Assembly: GCA_030613745.1 (NCBI GenBank)
Contig: JAUWLK010000116.1
Span: 1 to 8,222, forward strand
DNA: 8,222 bases
Direction of reading: 5' to 3'
Source of the DNA: Flavobacteriaceae bacterium
GTDB taxonomy: Bacteria > Bacteroidota > Bacteroidia > Flavobacteriales > Flavobacteriaceae
In this document: positions 1 to 7,287 of the stretch, one piece after another
How the letters are laid out: every line of letters begins with the position of its first letter
Position numbering within the stretch: position 1 is the stretch's first letter
The notes under the pieces: generated by a model
What the model was told of the DNA's origin: nothing
The model's database searches: none
Seen by the model: only the letters and a program-made list of their open reading frames with translations
Program-made: the position numbers and the translations under genes

Positions 1-2058
1 TATTTAATTAATGGAAAAGCCATTTTATTTAAAGGTGTCAACCGACATGAACACGACCCAATAACAGGTCATGTAATTTCCAGAGAAGATATGTTGAGAG
101 ATGTTCAAATTTTTAAAGAAAATAATATAAATGCAGCAAGAACCTCTCATTATCCAAATGATCCGTACTGGTATGAACTGTGTGATGAATACGGAATTTA
201 TGTAATTGATGAAGCAAATATTGAATCTCACGGTATGGGTTATAAAATGAACAGAACCCTTGGGAATGATCCGAAATGGCTAAAAGCACACCTGTCCCGT
301 ACTAAAAGAATGATCAAAAGAGATAAAAATCATCCGTCAATTGTTATTTGGTCTTTGGGTAATGAAGCCGGTAATGGTTACAATTTTTACAATACTTATT
401 TGTTGGCGAAAAAATTAGATGACAGCAGACCTGTTCAATATGAAAGAGCCTTACATGAATGGAATACAGATCTTTATGTACCTATGTATGCAACTCCGGA
501 AGATGTTAAAGAATATGCAGAAAATAAAAGAAAAACCAAATCTTTGATCCAATGTGAATATGCACATGCTATGGGTAATAGTATGGGAGGTTTTAAAGAA
601 TACTGGGATCTTTTTGAAAAATACGACAAATTGCAAGGTGGATTTATTTGGGATTTTGTAGATCAGGGTCTAAAAACGGTTAAAAATGGAAAGGAAATCT
701 ATGCTTACGGAGGAGATTTCGGACCGGAAGATATACCAAGTTCTAACAATTTTTTAAACAATGGATTAGTGCAACCGGATAGAAAACCAAACCCGCATTT
801 GTATGAAGTAAAACACATTTATCAAAACATTAAATTTTATGAGAAGGAGCTGTCAAAAGGGATAATAGATATCAAAAACTGGTATTTTTTTAGAGATCTG
901 TCTAACTATAAATTACACTGGAAAATAATTGCAGATGGCGAGGTTGTTGAAAAAGGAACTCTCGGTAATATAAATGTTAGACCTCAACAAACTAAATCAT
1001 TTACAATTCCATTTCTAACAAAACTACAAACGGGTGTTGAATACTTCTTAAATGTAAAAGCCATACTAAAATCGTATGAACCATTACTAGAATCCGATTT
1101 TGAAATCGCTTACGAGCAATTTCAATTGAGCACAGTAGAGGTTGTTCCACCAAATAAGTCTGATAAAGAGATCTTTTATAAAGAGACAGAAGATATTATT
1201 GAAATTCTTGGAGAAAACTTTAATTTAAGTTTTAATAAATCTACAGGATTACTAACCAATTACACTTTCGAAGAACAGATCTTATTAGAAAAAGGTCCTC
1301 AAGTGAATTTTTGGAGAGCGCCAAATGATAATGATTACGGTGCCAATATGCAAATAAAATATATTGAATGGAAAGATACTGGCAAAACCCAAGAAGTGAC
1401 AACTCATGTAGAACAATTGTCCAAAAACATGATTTCGATTACTTTTTCAAAAACAATATTCGAAGATGATGCTTACTATACTCAAACTTTCAGTATTGAT
1501 GGAAATGGCACACTTAAGGTTACTAATGACTTTAATGTCATAAAAGGCGAACATACTAACTTGTTTAAATTTGGTAATGAGTTGATCCTACCGGAATCTT
1601 ATAAAAATATAACATGGTATGGTAAAGGCCCCTTCGAATCTTATGCTGACCGACAACATGCAGCAAAAGTAGGTTTGTATCAGGAAAGTATAGCCGATCA
1701 ATATTTCCCATATATTCGCCCACAGGAAACTGGAAATAAAGTAGATGTTCGATGGGTGATATTATCACAAAACAATGGTACTGGTTTAAAGATCTTTGGA
1801 GAAAGGTTGTTAAATGTATCTGCATTAAATTTCAGTCGCGAAGATTTGGATTCCGGTATCAAAAAAACTCAAAAACACGCGGGAGAACTTACTCCTAGAA
1901 AAAATGTATTTGTAAATATTGATGGGTTTCAACAAGGCTTGGGGAGTATCAATAGTTGGGGGGCTTTACCATTAGAGCGATATCAATTACCTTATAAATC
2001 GTACAATTATTCCTATTGGATAGTTCCAATAAAAAAGAAATTTTACTTACCAAAATGA
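1..2058 (+). CDS. lacZ: Beta-galactosidase, glycoside hydrolase family 2 (LacZ type), 5'-truncated by the window edge
   Basis: Hydrolyses terminal beta-galactosides with retention of configuration. The reading frame is open from base 1, and the first visible residues (NGKAILFKGVNRHEHDP) are already inside the catalytic TIM barrel, so the N-terminal sugar-binding and Ig-like domains (about 340 residues in E. coli LacZ) lie outside the window. Numbered from base 1, the acid/base Glu is E122 in SLGNEAGNG and the nucleophile is E186 in IQCEYAHAMGNS. E75 and H77 in DEANIESHG match the E. coli magnesium ligands E416 and H418. W217 in IWDFVDQ matches W568, and W653 in NSWG matches W999. A middle Ig-like domain and the C-terminal beta-sandwich (Bgal_small_N type) follow, ending close to the E. 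coli C-terminus with a short KKKFYLPK tail. The visible length of 685 residues nearly equals the same part of E. coli LacZ, so the enzyme looks intact. Whether it is secreted cannot be judged because the N-terminus is missing. Confidence 0.95.
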   Translation, partial: YLINGKAILFKGVNRHEHDPITGHVISREDMLRDVQIFKENNINAARTSHYPNDPYWYELCDEYGIYVIDEANIESHGMGYKMNRTLGNDPKWLKAHLSRTKRMIKRDKNHPSIVIWSLGNEAGNGYNFYNTYLLAKKLDDSRPVQYERALHEWNTDLYVPMYATPEDVKEYAENKRKTKSLIQCEYAHAMGNSMGGFKEYWDLFEKYDKLQGGFIWDFVDQGLKTVKNGKEIYAYGGDFGPEDIPSSNNFLNNGLVQPDRKPNPHLYEVKHIYQNIKFYEKELSKGIIDIKNWYFFRDLSNYKLHWKIIADGEVVEKGTLGNINVRPQQTKSFTIPFLTKLQTGVEYFLNVKAILKSYEPLLESDFEIAYEQFQLSTVEVVPPNKSDKEIFYKETEDIIEILGENFNLSFNKSTGLLTNYTFEEQILLEKGPQVNFWRAPNDNDYGANMQIKYIEWKDTGKTQEVTTHVEQLSKNMISITFSKTIFEDDAYYTQTFSIDGNGTLKVTNDFNVIKGEHTNLFKFGNELILPESYKNITWYGKGPFESYADRQHAAKVGLYQESIADQYFPYIRPQETGNKVDVRWVILSQNNGTGLKIFGERLLNVSALNFSREDLDSGIKKTQKHAGELTPRKNVFVNIDGFQQGLGSINSWGALPLERYQLPYKSYNYSYWIVPIKKKFYLPK

Positions 2059-2077
2059 AGTAAGCCCAAACAGGAAG

Positions 2078-2099
2078 GTATGACCAAAATGGTTCATAC
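2078..2099 (+). terminator. Weak stem-loop just downstream of the beta-galactosidase gene
   Basis: GTATGACCA (2078-2086) pairs with TGGTTCATAC (2090-2099) around an AAA loop, with one bulged T in the right arm. It begins 20 bases after the stop codon, which suits a 3'-end structure. It is not followed by a T-run (the next bases are ATAATAATAG), so it is not a standard intrinsic terminator. It may only stabilise the 3' end of the mRNA, or be chance. Confidence 0.3.
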
Positions 2100-2262
2100 A
2101 TAATAATAGAACTAAAAGAAAATCAATTTTATTATATTAATCTTGGGACTGGAAATCGGTATTTTATCATAGAAGTTATTGGACTTTTGAAACTGTCACA
2201 GAATTTGAGTTAATCCTCTCATTTCAACATGTATTATTCATTTTAAACCTAGTTTGAAAAGG

Positions 2263-2290
2263 ATTTTTATTTTAATAAGTAAATAAAAAT
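2263..2290. repeat. Perfect AT-only inverted repeat
   Basis: ATTTTTATTT (2263-2272) and AAATAAAAAT (2281-2290) form a 10 bp perfect inverted repeat around an 8-base spacer. A second short pair lies outside it: AAAAGG at 2257-2262 and CCTTTT at 2305-2310. The stem has no G or C. In DNA this AT-rich, such repeats arise by chance fairly often, so a role as an operator or RNA hairpin is only a possibility. Confidence 0.35.
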
Positions 2291-2390
2291 ACTCTAAATA
2301 AACTCCTTTTAGATAAAAATCATAATTCTATTTGTAAGTATTTTAATTCAATCTCGCCTAAACATGTGATTATTAAATAAATCACAATAA

Positions 2391-3752
2391 ATGAAATTAC
2401 TATTCCGAAAAATAAATTTTTTATTTCTGATTTTGTTATTTGTTGGGAATAAAACAATGAGTCAGATACAACACGAAATCGGTAAAGATAATGCCTTTCA
2501 ACTTTTAGATTCCTTATGGGAAAATCCCACAAGTTTCTTTAACAAAAATGATACCAACTGGAGATTGCTTTGCCAAAATCTGAATCATGTTGATCTAAAT
2601 AAATTGAATAATATATCCCAATCTATATTTTATGGAAAAACTGCTAGAATTTTAAATCATAATGAAGCTTCCATTGGAGCTTTAGGTTCCCTGAATAAAA
2701 AGGCACATAAGAGAAAATCTAAAGAATTTAGTAAAAAAATTAGAAATGGATTCCGTAACTATGAAGAACATCCATTTAATAAAATAGTTTTAATGGAGGG
2801 TGACTCTTGGTTTGAATACCCTATTTTTCTTGAGGACATTACAGATAATCTTATGAATCATGAAAATTTAGCAATTTACAGTATAGCTTCTGGAGGCGAT
2901 TGGGTATCTAATATGATTTCAAGTCACCAATATCAATTTGAATATTTAAAACTAAAACCAGATGTATTTATCATAAGTGGTGGTGGAAATGATATTTTGG
3001 GTGATAATAGACTGGCAAGCTTTGTAAATTACAAACCAATTGACATCCATTCTGAGTTTTTAGTAAACTATAGAAAATATGTAATACTACGTTCTAATTC
3101 AAAGCCGGTACCTATGTGTAATGCAACATTTTGTCCAACAGAATATCATGATTATAAAAATATTATGACAGAGTTGAATAATAAGGTTGATAACCATACT
3201 GTAGATCAAATTGTAAATGGCAGAAGATATTTAAATAAAGGATTTTACCGTTGGCTGGTTTCCTTAAAATTAGAATACAAAATACTTTTTGAATCCCTTA
3301 AGAAATTAGATGAAGAGCGATTTGAATCTTTAATGATAATTACCCAAGGTTATGATTATTCAATTCCTAGTTTTAAAGAAAAATTTGGAAAAAGTATGTT
3401 TTCAAAAAATGGTAAATGGCTAAAAGAACCTTTAATGATGAAAGGAATAACTGACCCTAAAATTCAGCAAGATATCATAATGACCATAATATTTGACTTT
3501 AATGAAATGATCATTGAATTAGGTAAGGAGTTTGACAATATTTACCATATTGACATTCGGGGTTTTACAAGTTTTCTGGAGACACAAGATGGCAAAAAAC
3601 ACTGGAAATACTGGTTTGATGAAATACATACAAAATCAAATGTGTATAAAAAAATTTCAGAGTCCTATCAAACCTTGATATTTAACCAATTTAAAGAACC
3701 TCATAAAGTTGTGAATGTAATTGAACACCACAAACTGGGTGAAAATTATTAG
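2391..3752 (+). CDS. Exported SGNH/GDSL-type hydrolase with N-terminal extension and large insert
   Basis: Probably an esterase, lipase or deacylase of the SGNH fold; the substrate is unknown. The 453-residue product starts with a signal peptide (positive MKLLFRK, hydrophobic 9-19, likely cleavage near MS|Q at 24-25) and has no lipobox Cys. Block I is MEGDSWFEYP with the presumed nucleophile S139. Gly168/169 in IASGGDW fit block II. SGGGND gives the oxyanion-hole N200. Block V is FDEIHT, with D410 and H413 completing a Ser-Asp-His triad. All four key residues are present, so it should be active. The triad Ser usually lies near the N-terminus of the mature enzyme, but here about 110 residues precede it, and some 210 residues separate blocks III and V. 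Residues 25-130 are rich in Asn and Lys and resemble nothing I recognise. The ATG directly follows an in-frame TAA; a start at Met23 would lose the signal peptide. No Shine-Dalgarno is visible. It stands alone on its strand and is convergent with the next gene. Confidence 0.85.
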   Translation: MKLLFRKINFLFLILLFVGNKTMSQIQHEIGKDNAFQLLDSLWENPTSFFNKNDTNWRLLCQNLNHVDLNKLNNISQSIFYGKTARILNHNEASIGALGSLNKKAHKRKSKEFSKKIRNGFRNYEEHPFNKIVLMEGDSWFEYPIFLEDITDNLMNHENLAIYSIASGGDWVSNMISSHQYQFEYLKLKPDVFIISGGGNDILGDNRLASFVNYKPIDIHSEFLVNYRKYVILRSNSKPVPMCNATFCPTEYHDYKNIMTELNNKVDNHTVDQIVNGRRYLNKGFYRWLVSLKLEYKILFESLKKLDEERFESLMIITQGYDYSIPSFKEKFGKSMFSKNGKWLKEPLMMKGITDPKIQQDIIMTIIFDFNEMIIELGKEFDNIYHIDIRGFTSFLETQDGKKHWKYWFDEIHTKSNVYKKISESYQTLIFNQFKEPHKVVNVIEHHKLGENY

Positions 3753-3793
3753 TCACTAAAAAAATCTATAAATACTAATAAATTATTATTTTT
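3743..3793. terminator. Candidate two-way terminator between convergent genes
   Basis: TTATTAGT (3746-3753) and ACTAATAA (3774-3781) form a perfect 8 bp stem that overlaps the SGNH hydrolase stop codon. It extends by two A:T pairs beyond one mismatch and encloses a 20-base A-rich loop. On the plus strand it is followed by ATTATTATTTTT, and on the minus strand by TTTTC, so it could end transcripts from both converging genes. The stem has only two G:C pairs and a long loop, so it is weak by E. coli standards. Confidence 0.4.
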
Positions 3794-4301
3794 CAAGTGT
3801 CCTTATCAAAAACTCGTGTAATTCAACCATTTGATTATATCCGAATTTTTTACCAAGTTGACCAATAAAATATAAAGCAACCCAAACAATTGGCATAATT
3901 ATACACATAATCATAGCAAAATAATAATCTTGCTTTAAACTCCAATTGGTATAAAATATCACTAAAAAAACAAAAAATGCTACAAAAACTGCAAAGTGTA
4001 AAAATATAAAGAATGTCCATACTTGAGGTTTTGGACCCAAAACTCCTTTAACAATAGTCTTTTTATTTTCATCTTTTTCAATTTCTACATGCAATTGAGG
4101 TGACCAAAAATGATCTTCTTTATCTGACATATCAATTACAATATGATGATTTATAATTTTTCCACGATGTTTATAATCTTTATTTCCTAAAGCATCTTTG
4201 AATTTATTTAAAATATCTTCTTCGCTTTCATTCACTTCAATTTTAAATCTAGGTTTTAGTAAAACCTTGTTTATTTGGATATTGTGTATTGGTTTATTCA
4301 T
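3786..4301 (-). CDS. Small two-helix membrane protein of unknown function
   Basis: The product is 171 residues if it starts at the ATG at 4301-4299. A TTG one codon upstream (4304-4302) is also in frame, but ATG is the better choice. Residues 1-90 are a soluble region with several charged strands; they include KHRGKIINHHIVIDM and the stretch HFWSPQLHVEIEKDE. These run into a GVLGPKPQVWTFFIF boundary at the first membrane helix (about 95-117). A second helix spans about 126-148 and is followed by a short amphipathic tail, GYNQMVELHEFLIRTLEK. No signal peptide, P-loop, metal motif or catalytic signature is visible, so no function is assigned. From memory, unchecked, similar short two-helix proteins occur near era and der in flavobacteria, sometimes labelled 'GTP-binding protein'; nothing in this sequence supports GTP binding. 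It is divergent from der, with about 118 bases between the start codons. Codon use is typical of an AT-rich gene, and the clear hydrophobic pattern supports a real protein. Confidence 0.8.
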   Translation of the reverse strand: MNKPIHNIQINKVLLKPRFKIEVNESEEDILNKFKDALGNKDYKHRGKIINHHIVIDMSDKEDHFWSPQLHVEIEKDENKKTIVKGVLGPKPQVWTFFIFLHFAVFVAFFVFLVIFYTNWSLKQDYYFAMIMCIIMPIVWVALYFIGQLGKKFGYNQMVELHEFLIRTLEK

Positions 4302-4389
4302 CAATTTAGTTTTAGTAGTCCTTAAATATATAAAATTATCTTAAAATGAAATCATTACATTAAGTTTTATGAATTTTGATAGCAATGCT

Positions 4390-4397
4390 TATCTTTG
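4390..4397 (+). promoter_or_regulatory. Bacteroidota -7 promoter element of der
   Basis: TATCTTTG matches the Bacteroidota sigma-factor -7 consensus TAnnTTTG exactly and is followed by CAGCG. It ends 22 bases before the der ATG, which implies a very short leader of roughly 15-20 bases. The expected -33 TTG is not well placed: the closest, at 4376-4378, leaves only 11 bases, shorter than usual. No Shine-Dalgarno follows, as is normal in this phylum. Confidence 0.6.
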
Positions 4398-4419
4398 CAG
4401 CGAATTTATTAAAGTTTAA

Positions 4420-5724
4420 ATGGGAAATATAGTTGCAATTGTAGGAAGACCAAATGTTGGAAAATCAACCCTTTTTAATCGCTTAGTTCAGCGAAGAGAG
4501 GCTATTGTTGATGCTGTTAGTGGTGTTACTCGTGACCGAAATTATGGTAAAACAGATTGGAACGGACAAGAGTTTTCAGTAATTGATACGGGAGGATATG
4601 TTGTAGGTAGTGATGATGTTTTCGAAGCCGAAATTGACAAACAGGTTGAATTGGCAATTGATGAAGCCGATGCTATTATTTTTATGGTAGATGTTGAAAG
4701 TGGAGTTACAGGAATGGATGAAGCAGTTGCAAATTTACTCCGCAAAGTTAAAAAACCTATTTTTCTAGTAGTTAATAAAGTAGATAATGCCAAAAGAGAA
4801 ACTGATGCTGTAGAATTTTATTCACTCGGCTTAGGAAATTATTACACTATTGCCAGTATCAATGGAAGCGGAACAGGTGAATTATTAGACGCTATAGTTG
4901 AAGCTCTACCCGAAAAAGAAGAAGTTCTTGATGATAATTTACCCAGATTTGCAATTGTAGGTAGACCAAATGCAGGAAAATCATCTTTTATCAATGCACT
5001 TATTGGTGAAGACAGGTACATTGTTACTGATATTGCTGGTACTACACGTGATTCAAGTGACACAAAATATAATCGTTTTGGTTTTGAATTTAACTTGGTG
5101 GATACCGCTGGAATTAGAAAGAAATCAAAAGTAAAAGACGATCTAGAATTTTATTCTGTTATGCGCTCAGTTAGAGCAATTGAATACAGTGATGTTTGTA
5201 TTTTAATTATTGATGCAACCAGAGGGTTTGAAGGACAAGATCAAAACATTTTTTGGCTAGCTGAAAAGAATAAAAAAGGTATTGTTATTTTGGTTAATAA
5301 ATGGGATTTAGTTGAAAAAGATACGCATACTACCAAACAGTTCGAAGAAAAAATTAGACAAGAAATTGCTCCTTTTACCGATGTACCAATAATTTTTATA
5401 TCAGCTTTAACCAAACAAAGAGTTTTTAAGGCTATAGAAACAGCAGTTCAAGTATTTCAAAATAGAAAAAATAAAATTGCAACTAGCAAATTAAATGAAA
5501 CCATGTTAGAGGTTATCAAACAATATTCTCCTCCTGCATATAAAGGTAAATTTGTAAAAATCAAGTATTGCATGCAGTTACCTACTCCTACTCCACAATT
5601 TGTATTTTTTGCCAATTTACCACAATATATTAGAGACCCTTACAAAAGGTATATTGAAAATAAATTACGTGAAATATATGATTTTAATGGAGTACCTATT
5701 GTAATTTATTTTAGGAAGAAATAA
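4420..5724 (+). CDS. der: Ribosome biogenesis GTPase Der (EngA)
   Basis: Essential GTPase that helps assemble the 50S ribosomal subunit in the cytoplasm. The 434-residue length is normal for the family. It has two tandem G domains and a C-terminal KH-like domain. G domain 1: P-loop GRPNVGKST (9-17), switch I Thr in GVTRDR (35-40), DTGG (56-59), NKVD (119-122) and a G5 region around 145-151 reading ASINGSG instead of the usual SAxxGxG. An acidic linker (about 162-174) leads to G domain 2: GRPNAGKSS (181-189), GTTRD (207-211), DTAG (228-231), NKWD (293-296) and SAL (328-330). The KH-like domain (about 350-434) contains the family-typical QLPTPTPQFVFFAN and ends YFRKK. The start is supported by the first G domain beginning eight residues later and by the -7 element just upstream. 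It appears to be a single-gene transcription unit: the upstream neighbour is divergent and the next gene has its own 113-base leader. Confidence 0.98.
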   Translation: MGNIVAIVGRPNVGKSTLFNRLVQRREAIVDAVSGVTRDRNYGKTDWNGQEFSVIDTGGYVVGSDDVFEAEIDKQVELAIDEADAIIFMVDVESGVTGMDEAVANLLRKVKKPIFLVVNKVDNAKRETDAVEFYSLGLGNYYTIASINGSGTGELLDAIVEALPEKEEVLDDNLPRFAIVGRPNAGKSSFINALIGEDRYIVTDIAGTTRDSSDTKYNRFGFEFNLVDTAGIRKKSKVKDDLEFYSVMRSVRAIEYSDVCILIIDATRGFEGQDQNIFWLAEKNKKGIVILVNKWDLVEKDTHTTKQFEEKIRQEIAPFTDVPIIFISALTKQRVFKAIETAVQVFQNRKNKIATSKLNETMLEVIKQYSPPAYKGKFVKIKYCMQLPTPTPQFVFFANLPQYIRDPYKRYIENKLREIYDFNGVPIVIYFRKK

Positions 5725-5756
5725 ATCATTTTTTCATCTTATTATAATTTTCTAAA

Positions 5757-5790
5757 ACGAAATAAAATATTCTGTTTATTTTAAGTTCGT
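5757..5790. repeat. AT-rich interrupted inverted repeat after der
   Basis: AAATAAA (5760-5766) pairs with TTTATTT (5775-5781) around an 8-base loop. An outer pair, ACGAA (5757-5761) with TTCGT (5786-5790), could extend the stem across a bulge, sharing two bases with the inner arm. It lies 33 bases past the der stop codon and is followed by CTTATATTTTTAG. It may be a weak der terminator, or overlap the promoter of the next gene. Chance is also plausible at this base composition. Confidence 0.25.
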
Positions 5791-5792
5791 CT

Positions 5793-5800
5793 TATATTTT
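5793..5800 (+). promoter_or_regulatory. Possible -7 promoter element of the M20 amidohydrolase gene
   Basis: TATATTTT differs from TAnnTTTG at the last base only and ends 37 bases before the ATG. TACATTTA at 5804-5811 is an equally good single-mismatch alternative. I see no properly spaced TTG upstream of either, so this is a weak call. Confidence 0.3.
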
Positions 5801-5837
5801 TAGTACATTTATTTCACTAAAAATTAAACACTTCACA

Positions 5838-7262
5838 ATGAATAAAAATATATTAGGAATAGCAATTTTATTAAGTTCTATTGCCATTTTTAGTCAAAAT
5901 AACAAAAAAAATATTTTAAATGAATTAGACAGTAAAAAAGATTCTTATGGCATAATTGCTCAAAAAATATGGAATTATGCTGAAATGGGATATCTGGAAG
6001 AAAAAAGCGCTGCTTTGTTACAAAAAACGTTATCTGATGAAGGGTTTACTATAACTAAAGGTATTGCTGGAATGCCTACTGCATTTATAGCTGAATATGG
6101 TAAAGGAGAGCCAGTTATTGCTATTTTAGGAGAATATGATGCACTTCCGGGTCTTTCTCAACAAGCAGTTCCTGAAAAAAAATCAGCAAATAAAAGAGCA
6201 GGTCATGCTTGCGGACACCATTTATTTGGAACCGCTTCAGCTGCTGCTTCTATAGCTGTTAAAAATTGGATAAAAACAAACAAAATAAAAGGAACTGTTC
6301 GCTTTTATGGATGCCCTGCTGAAGAAGGTGGATCAGGAAAAGTTTATTTGGTTAGAGAAGGGTTATTTAATGATGTAGATGCCGTGTTACATTGGCATCC
6401 TAACTCTAAAAATGACGCTAGTGTTGGTGCATCATTAGCAAATAAATCTGCTAAATTTAGATTTTATGGAGTTTCTGCACATGCAGCAATTTCTCCAGAA
6501 AAAGGGAGATCGGCACTAGATGCTGTTGAAGCCATGAACATGATGGTAAACATGATGAGAGAACATATTCCTCAAGAATCGCGCATCCATTATGTGATAA
6601 CAAACGGAGGAAAAGCTCCCAATGTTGTTCCTGATTTTGCCGAAGTATATTATTATGCTCGACATAGCAATAGAAAAACAGTTATAAACATTTTTGATAG
6701 AATACTTAAAGCCGCTGAAGGTGCAGCTTTAGGTACTGAAACAAAAATGGATTATGAAATGATTGGTGGCACCCATGAATTATTACCAAACCTGACATTA
6801 CAAAAATTGATGTATGATAATCTTGTAAAAGTTGGCGGAGTAACCTATACAGATAAAGAGAAAGTATTTGCTGATAAAATTGCAATAAGTTTAGGTTTAG
6901 AAGGAGTAGAAATAGAAACTGCTTTAAAAATTCAGCCTTACAAAACTGAAGCCAAACCTTTTGGATCAACTGATGTTGGAGATATAAGTTTTGCTGTTCC
7001 AACAGCAGGAATGAGTAGTGCAACATGGGTTCCCGGAACTCCTGCTCACAGTTGGCAAGCAGTTGCTGCAGGTGGTACTGATATTGGTAATAAAGGCATG
7101 ATGGTCGCAGCAAAAACTATTGCTCTAACCGCTATAGATCTATTTTTAGACAACTCACTAATAGAAAAAGCAAAAGATGAGTTTATAAAAAAAAGAGGGA
7201 AAGATTTTAAATATATTCCTCTTCTTGGAGATAGAGCACCTGCCTTAGATTATAGAAAATAA
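5838..7262 (+). CDS. Exported M20-family amidohydrolase, AbgB-like
   Basis: Zinc-type amidohydrolase or carboxypeptidase of family M20 (M20D-like). The closest protein I recognise is E. coli AbgB, a subunit of p-aminobenzoyl-glutamate hydrolase. Shared blocks are IAILGEYDALPGLSQQA (about 94-110), GHACGHHLFGTA (122-133), GTVRFYGCPAEEGGSGK (152-168), REGLFNDVDAVLHWHP (173-188), the dimerisation-domain opening GVSAHAA (211-217) with GRSALDAVE, and STDVGDIS then GTPAHSWQ near the C-terminus. Likely metal and catalytic residues are C125, H127, E162/E163, H187 and H404. As in AbgB, the CGHD of many M20D enzymes is altered, here to CGHH. Its 474 residues are about the length of AbgB. Unlike cytoplasmic AbgB, it begins with a signal peptide (hydrophobic 5-18, likely cleaved around FS|Q at 19-20), suggesting a periplasmic or secreted enzyme. 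The true substrate is not known; a folate fragment, dipeptide or N-acyl amino acid is possible. No abgA partner or transporter lies beside it. It runs tail to tail into the next gene. Confidence 0.92.
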   Translation: MNKNILGIAILLSSIAIFSQNNKKNILNELDSKKDSYGIIAQKIWNYAEMGYLEEKSAALLQKTLSDEGFTITKGIAGMPTAFIAEYGKGEPVIAILGEYDALPGLSQQAVPEKKSANKRAGHACGHHLFGTASAAASIAVKNWIKTNKIKGTVRFYGCPAEEGGSGKVYLVREGLFNDVDAVLHWHPNSKNDASVGASLANKSAKFRFYGVSAHAAISPEKGRSALDAVEAMNMMVNMMREHIPQESRIHYVITNGGKAPNVVPDFAEVYYYARHSNRKTVINIFDRILKAAEGAALGTETKMDYEMIGGTHELLPNLTLQKLMYDNLVKVGGVTYTDKEKVFADKIAISLGLEGVEIETALKIQPYKTEAKPFGSTDVGDISFAVPTAGMSSATWVPGTPAHSWQAVAAGGTDIGNKGMMVAAKTIALTAIDLFLDNSLIEKAKDEFIKKRGKDFKYIPLLGDRAPALDYRK

Positions 7263-7264
7263 CT

Positions 7265-7287
7265 TTAAAAAGAAATAATCATTTCTT
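7265..7287 (-). terminator. Weak hairpin with T-run at the end of the PqqB-like gene
   Basis: Read on the minus strand, AAGAAAT and ATTTCTT form a 7 bp stem with loop GATT, followed directly by TTT and then AAAG. It lies inside the last codons (KQEMIISF) and reaches the stop codon. The stem is nearly all A:T. It is the only candidate for ending the minus-strand transcript before it enters the convergent M20 gene. Confidence 0.3.

Larger units (their letters stand above)
2059..2390. other. Non-coding gap between the beta-galactosidase and SGNH hydrolase genes
   Basis: About 330 AT-rich bases with no reading frame that resembles a protein on either strand, and no tRNA or other recognisable RNA. 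It holds the stem-loop at 2078-2099 and a perfect AT-only inverted repeat at 2263-2290. It should contain the promoter of the downstream gene, but I see no clean TAnnTTTG. The nearest is TCTATTTG at 2327-2334, with one mismatch and no clear upstream TTG. No pseudogene remnant was recognised when translating the stretch around 2100-2215. Confidence 0.6.

Noticed and set aside
1565..1825. An 86-codon minus-strand open frame inside the beta-galactosidase gene
   Set aside because: It lies fully opposite conserved GH2 coding sequence and resembles no protein; the shorter minus-strand frames at 25-231 and 451-636 were rejected for the same reason.
2320..2532. A 70-codon minus-strand frame overlapping the start of the SGNH gene
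   Set aside because: Its hydrophobic middle is the reverse of the A/T-rich leader and signal peptide region; there is no independent support for it.
4302..4304. TTG as the start codon of the two-helix membrane protein
   Set aside because: An ATG follows immediately in frame and changes the protein by one residue only; ATG is the more likely start.
4542..5063. Two Ser/Thr-rich minus-strand frames (4542-4793 and 4842-5063) inside der
   Set aside because: Both lie opposite highly conserved GTPase motifs and are antisense artefacts.
6706..7113. A 135-codon open frame on the minus strand inside the M20 gene
   Set aside because: Its product is a low-complexity Leu/Gln-rich sequence, as expected from the antisense of an AT-rich gene, and the plus-strand frame has clear family motifs throughout.
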